Positions 43,193 through 49,595 of a stretch of DNA of 49,595 nucleotides are shown here, one piece after another. Position numbers and translations under genes: made by a program. A model generated the notes under the pieces. The model was not told the origin of the DNA. It saw nothing but the letters and a program-made list of their open reading frames with translations, and did not search any database. The DNA is from Sphingopyxis solisilvae (lineage in GTDB: Bacteria > Pseudomonadota > Alphaproteobacteria > Sphingomonadales > Sphingomonadaceae), in NCBI RefSeq assembly GCF_015475875.1, contig NZ_JADKYM010000023.1:1-49595 (forward strand), in the 5' to 3' direction. Within the stretch, counting starts at the first letter, position 1, and every line of letters starts with the position of its first letter.

Positions 43193-43690
43193 ATGAGCGA
43201 CGACAAAGGCCGATCCGAATTGCAGGGCGTCGCGGGATGGCTGGGCTTGCTTGTGTTCGTCCTCGGTATCCTCTCACCGGCGCGAATGTTGTTCCAGACA
43301 ATCGCGAACATACGTGAAACGGCCATAATGGGTCAGGTGCTTGGCCCCAACACGTCTATCTACATTCAATTCTGTTGGGCGCTGGTCGCAGCATCGGCCG
43401 CCGGGTCGATCTTCCTCGCCTATCGGCTGCTGGCGGTTCATCGCTGGTCATCCGTGCGGATCGTCATCATTGGCCTTTGGTGCCTTGCCGCTATCCCGAC
43501 GCTGATCGATGCTTTGGTTGGGTCGATCCTTTTCCCCGAGTTTGTTGGCGCCATAGTTCCTGAAGCACTATGGTCGGCCGCCAAATCGAGCATTTCGGCC
43601 ACGATCTGGACAGCCTATCTTATGAAATCGAAGCGCGTGGCGAATACCTACATCAAGGATATCGACGAAACGCAGCGCATCTTCGGCTAA
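43193..43690 (+). CDS. DUF2569-like membrane protein
   Basis: 165 residues. Four transmembrane segments (GVAGWLGLLVFVLGILSPA, then FCWALVAASAAGSIFLAYRLL, VRIVIIGLWCLAAIPTLIDAL, and one more) and the C-terminal tail MKSKRVANTYIKD, as in DUF2569. Function unknown. GGGAGAACGAC precedes the ATG. It is less GC-rich than its neighbours. Its 3' end lies 3 bases from the convergent gene. Confidence 0.72.
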   Translation: MSDDKGRSELQGVAGWLGLLVFVLGILSPARMLFQTIANIRETAIMGQVLGPNTSIYIQFCWALVAASAAGSIFLAYRLLAVHRWSSVRIVIIGLWCLAAIPTLIDALVGSILFPEFVGAIVPEALWSAAKSSISATIWTAYLMKSKRVANTYIKDIDETQRIFG

Positions 43691-43693
43691 CGA

Positions 43694-44176
43694 TCACCCC
43701 ACCCCATAAAACCGCGCCAGCCGATCCAGCGCCAGACCCAGCACCAGCTTCCCCGACCGCGCCGGCCACCCCAGGCCCTTCTCCGCCCCGGCAATCCCCT
43801 CACCCGCACAAATCACCCGCCAACATATGTCGGCCAGCCCCGGCCCCACCGCCTCGAGCGCGCCATGGAAACGCCGTTGTGCATCGATCCGCGCCAGCGA
43901 CGCATCCGCTGCGCGCGCGCCGCCGCGGACTTTCGCAGGGGGCGCCGCGTCCCAGCGCATCGTCACCCGTGCCGCCAGCCCGGCGCGCTCGTAATCGGCG
44001 CGCAGCCGTTCGCCCGCGCGGCACTGCGCTTCGGTCAGCAAACCGCGCGATGCCAGCCACTGTACCGGGCTCTCGGCCACGTTCATGGTCACGCGCCGCA
44101 TCGCCTGCGGCCCGCTCTTCCCGGGATCGATGCGGTCGTCGGGATGCAGGCAATCGGTCAGTTGGCGTGCGATCAT
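43694..44176 (-). CDS. DUF6456 domain protein
   Basis: 160 residues, resembling DUF6456: AESPVQWLASRGLLTEAQCRAGERLRADYERAGLAARVTMRWD, then the Ala/Arg-rich middle and a C-terminal WPARSGKLVLGLALDRLARFYG. It probably binds nucleic acid or protein, but the role is unknown. The ATG at 44176 has GAGGAG nine bases upstream. It diverges from an XRE regulator across an 86-base AT-rich gap. Confidence 0.72.
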   Translation of the reverse strand: MIARQLTDCLHPDDRIDPGKSGPQAMRRVTMNVAESPVQWLASRGLLTEAQCRAGERLRADYERAGLAARVTMRWDAAPPAKVRGGARAADASLARIDAQRRFHGALEAVGPGLADICWRVICAGEGIAGAEKGLGWPARSGKLVLGLALDRLARFYGVG

Positions 44177-44236
44177 GTTGAACTCCTCTGTCACGAATCA
44201 TGTCTTGACATTGGAGAAATAAGTAGGAAAGAAAAA

Positions 44237-44249
44237 ACCAATTTGGTTA
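44237..44249. promoter_or_regulatory. Palindromic operator candidate between DUF6456 and XRE genes
   Basis: AACCAA-T-TTGGTT is a perfect 13-base palindrome, 13 bases before the XRE ATG and just ahead of its GAGGA ribosome site. A TTGACA box lies at 44205-44210. The site may serve autoregulation of the XRE gene. Confidence 0.5.
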
Positions 44250-44262
44250 TCGAGGAATTTTT

Positions 44263-44823
44263 ATGATCAACAGCATCCGCGCCGTGCGCCGCGCCAAGGG
44301 ACTGACGCTTGAGGAAGTCGGCGCGCGCTGCGATCCGCCGACCACCGCGCAGACGATCGGCCGCCTCGAAACCGGCACCCGCAACCTGTCGCTCGGCTGG
44401 ATGAACCGCATCGCCGCCGCGCTAGGGGTCGACGCTGCCGAACTGGTGCAATTGCCGCAGGATACCCAGCTGACGATTACCGCGCACCTCGGCGCGGACG
44501 GCGCGCAGGCGCCGACGCGCGTCGAGCAGGCGCTGACCGCCCGTCCCGGTGAGGATATGGTCGCCGTCCGCGTCACCTCGTCGATTGGCGACTACCGTGC
44601 CGGAGACGAAATCTGGTGCCGCCGGATCACCGGCGACTGGACCAGCGCGCTCAACCGTGACCTGCTCGTCCCGCGCCCCGCCGGCCGCTTCTTCTTCGCC
44701 CGCCTGCTCAACGTCGATGGCGAAAAACTGCACCTGCTTCCGCTCGGCACCGGCGCCCGGCAGCAAGTGGTCAATAACCCGCCCTGGGCCGCGGTCGCGG
44801 TGCGGCTGATCCGATCGCTTTAG
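44263..44823 (+). CDS. XRE-family HTH regulator
   Basis: 186 residues. The HTH (about 5-60: IRAVRRAKGLTLEEVGARCDPPTTAQTIGRLETGTRNLSLGWMNRIAAALGV) is followed by a C-terminal domain (about 85-180) like the LexA/S24-type beta domain of phage-repressor relatives (EDMVAVRVTSSIGDYRAGDEIWCRR), though it lacks a clear catalytic Ser-Lys pair. It probably binds the palindrome upstream. GAGGA precedes the ATG. REP-like copy 2 follows its stop. Confidence 0.8.
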   Translation: MINSIRAVRRAKGLTLEEVGARCDPPTTAQTIGRLETGTRNLSLGWMNRIAAALGVDAAELVQLPQDTQLTITAHLGADGAQAPTRVEQALTARPGEDMVAVRVTSSIGDYRAGDEIWCRRITGDWTSALNRDLLVPRPAGRFFFARLLNVDGEKLHLLPLGTGARQQVVNNPPWAAVAVRLIRSL

Positions 44824-44848
44824 GAACATGCTCGCGATCAGGAACCTC

Positions 44849-44923
44849 GTCATTGCGAGCGAAGCGAAGCAATCCAGAGCGTGCGGTAACCGCCCTGGAT
44901 TGCTTCGCTTCGCTCGCAATGAC
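44849..44923. repeat. REP-like inverted repeat, copy 2
   Basis: The same 29-base arms as at 34777-34852 (left 44849-44877, right 44895-44923), with a different 17-base loop. It fills the gap between the XRE gene and the glycosyltransferase gene, both on the plus strand. Confidence 0.85.
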
Positions 44924-44943
44924 GTGCTTATGGGCACTCGCGA

Positions 44944-46113
44944 ATGACCTCCCCCCTCCGCGTCCTGTCGATCGCTACCCTGTTCCCCGATGCCGTACGT
45001 CCCAACTTCGGCTTGTTCGTCGAACGCAGCCTCCGCGCGCTGGCCGCCCAGCCGGGCATCGAACTCACCATCGTCGCGCCCGTCGGCCTGCCGCCCTTCC
45101 CGCTGGCGCTCCACCCGCGCTACCGGCCGCTCCGCGCCTTGCCGCGAACCGAAAGCTGGGACGGCCTCACGGTCCACCGCCCGCGCTTCCCGCTGATCCC
45201 GCACATCGGCGCACGCTTCAACCCGGCGATGGTCGCGCGCGCCGTGCTGTCAACGGTGTCCGGCCAGACCTTCGACGTCGTCGACGCGCAATTCTTCTAC
45301 CCCGACGGTCCCGCCGCGATGCGCGTCGCCGCCGCGCACGGCCTGCCCTTTTCGGTGAAGGCGCGCGGCGCCGATATCAGCCATTTCGGCCATGATCCGG
45401 CGACTGCACCGCAGCTGATCGAGGCCGCCGGCAAGGCCGCGGGCCTGCTCGCTGTGTCCGATGCGATGCGCCGCGACATGGCGGCGATCGGCATCGATCC
45501 CGCCAAGGTCACCACCCACTACACCGGCATCGACACCGCCCGCTTTGCGCCCGGCGACCGCGCCGCCGCCCGCGCGGCGCTCGGCATCGACGATGCGCCG
45601 ATGGTCCTGACCGTCGGCGCGCTTATCCCGCGCAAGGGGCAGGCGCTCGTGATCGAGGCGCTCCCCGCGCTGCCCGGCGTTCATTATTGGCTGGCGGGCG
45701 CGGGCGAAGCCGAAGGCCGCTACCGCGCGTTGGCGCAGCGGCTCGGCGTCGAAACCCGCGTCCATGTCATGGGTCCGGTCGCAAATGGCGACCTGCCGAT
45801 GCTCTATCGCGCCGCCGATATCGTCGTCATGCCCTCGGTCAGCGAAGGCCTCGCCAATGCCTGGGTCGAGGCGCTGGCCTGTGGCACCCCGATCGTTATC
45901 AGCGATGCGGGCGGCGCTGCCGAGTTGGTCACGTCGCCCGTCGCGGGACGGATCGTCGAACGGACCCCTGAAGCGATTGCCGCCGCAGTACAGGCCATCC
46001 TGACCAACCCGCCCGCGCCGTCAGACGTCGCCGCCACCCTCGCGGATCGCTTCGACTGGAACCGCAACGGCCGCGAACTGGCCGAGCATCTGCGCCGCTG
46101 CGCCGGTCGTTAA
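44944..46113 (+). CDS. Glycosyltransferase family 4
   Basis: 389 residues with a GT-B fold: N-terminal LRVLSIATLFPDAVRPNFGLFVERSL, the C-terminal donor-binding domain VGALIPRKGQALVIEAL and VMPSVSEGLANAWVEALACGTPIVISDAGGAAELV with the EX7E motif. Likely transfers a sugar in exopolysaccharide, glycolipid or lipopolysaccharide synthesis; donor and acceptor are unknown. No clear ribosome site. It starts 20 bases after REP copy 2. It converges on secF with a 4-base overlap. Confidence 0.85.
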   Translation: MTSPLRVLSIATLFPDAVRPNFGLFVERSLRALAAQPGIELTIVAPVGLPPFPLALHPRYRPLRALPRTESWDGLTVHRPRFPLIPHIGARFNPAMVARAVLSTVSGQTFDVVDAQFFYPDGPAAMRVAAAHGLPFSVKARGADISHFGHDPATAPQLIEAAGKAAGLLAVSDAMRRDMAAIGIDPAKVTTHYTGIDTARFAPGDRAAARAALGIDDAPMVLTVGALIPRKGQALVIEALPALPGVHYWLAGAGEAEGRYRALAQRLGVETRVHVMGPVANGDLPMLYRAADIVVMPSVSEGLANAWVEALACGTPIVISDAGGAAELVTSPVAGRIVERTPEAIAAAVQAILTNPPAPSDVAATLADRFDWNRNGRELAEHLRRCAGR

Positions 46114-47090
46114 ACGACCGCGCCGTCGTCCTTGCGCTCGACCCGCTCGCCGCCCTCGATCCCGGCGACCGTGCGTGGCACAAAGCTGTCGGGGCCGACC
46201 TTCAACCACACCAGGATCGGCGCCGACATGTAGACCGACGAATAGGTGCCGATGAAAATGCCGAGCAGCATCGCGGCGGTGAAGCCGAAAATCACGTCCG
46301 GCCCGACCCACAGCAACACGCCCAGCGCGATCAGCATCGTAAAGCTGGTCATCACCGTGCGCGCCAGCGTCTCGTTCAGGCTGAGATCGAGCAGCGGGAT
46401 GATTTCCATCTTGCGGTATTTTTTCAGGTTTTCGCGAATACGGTCGTACACGACGATCGTATCGTTCAGCGAATAACCGATGATGGTCAGCAGCGCCGCG
46501 ACGATGTTCAGGTCAAACTGCAACTGGGTCAGCGCGAAAAAACCGAACGTCAGCGCGACGTCGTGGAACAGCGCAAACAGCGCGCCCACCCCGAACTGCC
46601 ATTCGAACCGGATCCAGATATAGATCGAGATGGCAACCATCGCCAGCAACAGGCTGAGCGCGCCGGTTCGCAGCAATTCCTCCGATACCTTGCCCGACAC
46701 CGTTTCGACCGACCCGGTTTCGGCAGTCGGAAACGCCGCCTTGATTCCGGCCACCAGGCGCTGGCCGGCCTGTTCGGCCGCGGCCTTGTCCCCTTCGGGC
46801 AGCGCGGTGCGGATCGATACCGCCTTGTCGGACCCGAATTGCTGGATCGTCGCTTCGCCCAGTCCGATCGCCGCCACTTTCGACCGGATTTCGTCGATCG
46901 GGGGCATCGTCTGGGTAAATTCGACGCGCACCGACTGGCCGCCAACGAAGTCGACCCCCAGGTTCAGCCCGCGCATCGCGACGAGCGCAATCGACGCCAC
47001 GATCATCAAAATGCTGATCGCCATGGCGAGCTGGCGCCATTTCAGGAACTGGATGTTGGTGTCGTCGGGGACGAGTTTCAGCAGGCGCAT
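46110..47090 (-). CDS. secF: Protein translocase subunit SecF
   Basis: 326 residues, six transmembrane helices with the large periplasmic loop (about 50-140) after the first. The pair of helices around YSLNDTIVVYDRIRENLKK is the family signature. SecF works with SecD and YajC to draw proteins across the membrane using the proton gradient. It follows secD by 16 bases on the same strand. Confidence 0.95.
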   Translation of the reverse strand: MRLLKLVPDDTNIQFLKWRQLAMAISILMIVASIALVAMRGLNLGVDFVGGQSVRVEFTQTMPPIDEIRSKVAAIGLGEATIQQFGSDKAVSIRTALPEGDKAAAEQAGQRLVAGIKAAFPTAETGSVETVSGKVSEELLRTGALSLLLAMVAISIYIWIRFEWQFGVGALFALFHDVALTFGFFALTQLQFDLNIVAALLTIIGYSLNDTIVVYDRIRENLKKYRKMEIIPLLDLSLNETLARTVMTSFTMLIALGVLLWVGPDVIFGFTAAMLLGIFIGTYSSVYMSAPILVWLKVGPDSFVPRTVAGIEGGERVERKDDGAVV

Positions 47091-47106
47091 GGTGTCGGTC
47101 CCTCTA

Positions 47107-48720
47107 TCAAATGTTCAGCGACGTCGGGCGCGTGCGGTGCAGCCACCGGGCGGCAAACAGGCGCGTAACGGTCACGGCGGTAAAGACGCTGGTGATGATG
47201 CCGATGGTCAGCACGACGGCGAACCCCTTGATCGGCCCCGACCCGAACCAGAACATCAATCCCGCCGCGATGACATTGGTGATGTTGGCATCGAAAATCG
47301 CGCGGCTCGCTTCGGCATAGCCGACATCGACCGCCTGGAACACGCGCCGCCCGCGTTTCAATTCCTCGCGTATGCGTTCGTTGATCAGCACGTTGGCGTC
47401 GACCGCGGCGCCGATCGTCAACACAAAGCCCGCGATCCCCGGCAACGTCAACGTGGCGTTGAACGCGGCCATGATCGCAATGATCAGCGCGATGTTGAAC
47501 ATCAGCGCGATGTTCGCATAGACGCCGAACCGCCCGTAAACGATGATCATGAACACCAGCACCGCGACGGTCGCGATAATCCCCGCGATGGCACCCTTGC
47601 GGATCGAATCGGCACCGAGTTCGGGTGTGACGGTGCGCTCCTCGACCACCGCCATTTTCACCGGCAGCGCGCCCGACCGCAGCGAAATCGCCAGCGCATT
47701 GGCACTCGCCACGGTAAAGCTGCCCGAAATCTGGGCGCTGCCGCCCAAAATCGGTTCGTTGATGTTCGGTGCCGACAACACCTGGCCGTCCAGCACCATT
47801 GCAAACCGTCGACCGACATTCTGCGCCGTCACCCGCGCAAAGGTGTTTGAACCGCCCGAATCGAACGCGATCGTCACGACGGGTTCGTTCGTCTGCGGAT
47901 CATAGCTCTGCCGCGCGTTGACCAGCTGGTCGCCGCTGATCATCACCTGGCGCCGCAGCACTTCGAACGCAGCGCCATTGCCCTCGCCGGGCGCATAGGG
48001 GACGATTTCGCTGCCGACGGGGACGCGGCCCGCTGCCGCCTCGTTCAGGTCGGCGTTGGGATCGACCATGCGGAACTCCAGCCGCGCGGTCTTGCCGATC
48101 AGCTCTTTCAGCGCCGCCGGATCCTGCAAGCCCGGCACCTGTACCACCACGCGGTCATTGCCCTGCCGGATGATCGTCGGCTCGCGCGTCCCCAGCGCGT
48201 TGACGCGCTTGTCGATGATGTCGCGCGCCGAATCCATCGCCTCGGCGACCGCCTGCGTCTGCCCGGCGGTGGTCGGCGTCATCACGATCCGCGTGGTATC
48301 GACGATGTCGATATTCCAGTCGCGCTGACCGGTCAGCGCCGCACCGCGCGTCTGGTTGAACAGCCGGTCGCGCGCTTCGTCCAGCTGTGCCTGGTTGCGG
48401 ACCAGAAAGCTGATCCGCCCGCCATCGGTCGACAGCTCGCCGATCGCGATGTCGTCGTCGGGTCCGCGTTCGCCGTTCATGGCCGCGCGCACGGTCTTTT
48501 CCATATTGGTCAGCTGCGTCTTGCGCAGATCGTCGATGTCGGCTTCCAGCAGCAGATGGCTGCCGCCCGCCAGGTCGAGCCCCAGATTGACCTTGGCCTG
48601 CATGAACGACGGCAGGCTGTTCAGTGTCCGTTCGGGCAAAAAGCTGGGAATGGAAAAGATGACGCCCAGCAACAGGATGATGCTGATGCTGATGGTCTTC
48701 CAGCGCGGAAAATCGAGCAT
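47107..48720 (-). CDS. secD: Protein translocase subunit SecD
   Basis: 537 residues, six transmembrane helices with a large periplasmic domain. LGLDLAGGSHLLLEADID and VDANVLINERIREELKRGR match the conserved D1 and D5/D6 motifs. The start at 48720 has the first membrane helix at about residues 7-27. It lies between yajC and secF in the classic yajC-secD-secF order. Confidence 0.95.
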   Translation of the reverse strand: MLDFPRWKTISISIILLLGVIFSIPSFLPERTLNSLPSFMQAKVNLGLDLAGGSHLLLEADIDDLRKTQLTNMEKTVRAAMNGERGPDDDIAIGELSTDGGRISFLVRNQAQLDEARDRLFNQTRGAALTGQRDWNIDIVDTTRIVMTPTTAGQTQAVAEAMDSARDIIDKRVNALGTREPTIIRQGNDRVVVQVPGLQDPAALKELIGKTARLEFRMVDPNADLNEAAAGRVPVGSEIVPYAPGEGNGAAFEVLRRQVMISGDQLVNARQSYDPQTNEPVVTIAFDSGGSNTFARVTAQNVGRRFAMVLDGQVLSAPNINEPILGGSAQISGSFTVASANALAISLRSGALPVKMAVVEERTVTPELGADSIRKGAIAGIIATVAVLVFMIIVYGRFGVYANIALMFNIALIIAIMAAFNATLTLPGIAGFVLTIGAAVDANVLINERIREELKRGRRVFQAVDVGYAEASRAIFDANITNVIAAGLMFWFGSGPIKGFAVVLTIGIITSVFTAVTVTRLFAARWLHRTRPTSLNI

Positions 48721-48774
48721 GGTCTATTGGTCCGATCGATTGGCAGGACGGCGACGCGCGCAGTCCCCGCCGCG

Positions 48775-49104
48775 TCAGTCGTTGGCGGGCTTGCCGCCGG
48801 GTTGCATCACGTCGGCCAGCGTCGCCTTGACGACCTTGATCTTGACGCCCTGCGCAATTTCGACATCGGCATAATCGTCATCGACGCGCGTGACCTTGCC
48901 GACAATGCCACCCCCAGTCACCACCTGGTCGCGCGGCTTCACCGCCGCAATCTTGGCGCGATGTTCCTTGGCGCGTACCTGCTGCGGGCGGATCAGGAAG
49001 AACCAGAATACGACAAAGATCAGCAGATAGGGGACCAGCATCAGAAAACCGGCGGCCCCGCTTCCCGATCCGGCCGCCTGGGTCAGAAGCAGATTGGTCG
49101 ACAT
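48775..49104 (-). CDS. yajC: Preprotein translocase subunit YajC
   Basis: 109 residues: one transmembrane helix (LMLVPYLLIFVVFWFFLIRPQQVRAKEHR) and a small cytosolic domain with VKPRDQVVTGGGIVGKVTRVDDDYADVEIAQGVKIKV. It is an accessory of SecDF. The ATG at 49104 matches the family start; a much longer frame upstream has no support. First gene of the yajC-secD-secF cluster. Confidence 0.95.
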   Translation of the reverse strand: MSTNLLLTQAAGSGSGAAGFLMLVPYLLIFVVFWFFLIRPQQVRAKEHRAKIAAVKPRDQVVTGGGIVGKVTRVDDDYADVEIAQGVKIKVVKATLADVMQPGGKPAND

Positions 49105-49381
49105 GGGTGAAAACTTTCCGTCAAAAGGCGTCGCTGGTTCCGTCACGAAACCGGCGCGCATGAATGGCGCGGCGCCTATCACGCAGGAACCGGGCGCGCA
49201 ACCGTCGCGGCGCCCTCCCCCCCTCGTGCCAAGCGGCTCCGAAATGGGGTGCCGCACACCGCGATCAAGGGATTTCCGGCGCGGCGCGAACAAATAGGAT
49301 TTGCCGCCCTTCTGGCGGCACGATGGCCTTGCATCGCCCGCGAAGGCACGCTAGGGGCCACGCCTGCCCAATCGGGCCGGT

Positions 49382-49458
49382 CGGGACGTAGCGCAGCCTG
49401 GTAGCGCATCACACTGGGGGTGTGGGGGTCGGAGGTTCGAATCCTCTCGTCCCGACCA
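49382..49458 (+). tRNA. tRNA-Pro (GGG)
   Basis: A complete cloverleaf: acceptor CGGGACG/CGTCCCG with discriminator A and encoded CCA, D arm GCGCAGCCTGGTAGCGC, anticodon stem around CTGGGGG giving anticodon GGG, and T arm GGAGGTTCGAATCCTCT. Similar to E. coli tRNA-Pro(GGG). Confidence 0.95.
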
Positions 49459-49461
49459 ATT

Positions 49462-49595
49462 CAAATTTCAAACAGCGACTTATTGCCGCGCCGGGATCGG
49501 CGAGCGTCTGGCGTGCCTGGCGGCTGTTTTCGATCTGCGCCGTTTCAGTAATCTCGATCGTCAGCGCGTCGGGCGGCAAATGATGCGCCGAGAGC
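49462..49595 (-). pseudogene. Truncated EAL-domain gene fragment
   Basis: Reading the minus strand from the window edge gives HLPPDALTIEITETAQIEN, then SRQARQTLAD, an EAL-domain motif (the second conserved Glu/Thr block of cyclic-di-GMP phosphodiesterases). The frame then loses similarity ([12 protein letters not shown]) and runs into the antisense of tRNA-Pro, ending at TGA near 49409. The expected DDFG motif and remainder of the domain are missing. This is a broken 3' end next to a tRNA gene; the rest lies beyond the window. Confidence 0.5.

Noticed and set aside
49105..49293. N-terminal extension of YajC
   Set aside because: YajC families begin just before the membrane helix; the extra sequence is Arg/Pro/Gly-rich and looks untranslated.

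Overview
The window is GC-rich bacterial chromosome, densely packed, with short intergenic gaps. It looks like an alphaproteobacterium of the Sphingomonadaceae, most likely Sphingopyxis or a close relative. That placement is an inference from protein character, the gene order miaA-ilvB-ilvN-ilvC and leuA, a B3 beta-lactamase with an active-site Glu, and intergenic repeats of the CCTCCCC/GGGGAGG type. No prophage, IS element or CRISPR array was found. The window looks like core genome with small accessory patches.

Layout. 1-4605: a ParA-type ATPase, a ribbon-helix-helix-like protein and a TPR/SPOR lipoprotein form a minus-strand operon. A second secreted Sel1/SPOR protein diverges from it across a shared promoter that holds a 21-bp inverted repeat. 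4782-6706: a B3 metallo-beta-lactamase diverges from an AmpR-like LysR regulator, with a well-placed LysR box between them. 7299-18335: mostly amino-acid metabolism. It holds serB, a LysE/RhtB exporter, miaA, ilvB-ilvN-ilvC and leuA. leuA is preceded by a leucine-rich leader peptide and hairpins. Small genes (polyhydroxyalkanoate-system protein, YceI, rhodanese-like and two hypotheticals) lie between ilvC and leuA. 18343-21456: an accessory patch with an acetyltransferase whose C-terminus is built from a repeat, an AT-rich structured intergenic region, an HTH protein, and a coupled pair of small genes, one MbcA/ParS-like. 21453-24331: an ECF42-type sigma factor with its DGPF partner and a matching promoter, then a GlxA-type regulator divergent from an alpha/beta hydrolase, an SDR and a membrane protein. 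26758-29025: a nitronate monooxygenase, then an overlapping pair made of an AHH nuclease-like protein and a DUF4261-like protein.

29127-36192: kup potassium transporter and the cytochrome c maturation cluster ccmC-D-E-F-G-H-I, including a short ccmD gene with a GTG start. A 76-bp REP-like inverted repeat sits between ccmE and ccmF. 36369-41220: a DUF454 protein, a leucine-dehydrogenase-like enzyme with a palindrome upstream, tRNA-His, a prolyl-hydroxylase-like oxygenase, a large exported protein and a SIMPL protein. 41355-46113: an ABC-F ATPase, a DUF2569 membrane protein, a DUF6456 protein divergent from an XRE regulator, a second copy of the REP-like element, and a glycosyltransferase. 46110-49104: secF, secD and yajC of the Sec translocon. 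The window closes with tRNA-Pro(GGG) followed by what looks like the broken end of an EAL-domain gene.

The most notable signals are regulatory and structural: the bla-ampR operator, the ECF42 promoter, the leu leader, repeats entering coding sequence (leuA and the acetyltransferase), the structured AT-rich region before the HTH protein, and the AHH/DUF4261-like pair. All functional calls are from reading the sequence alone; no searches were run.
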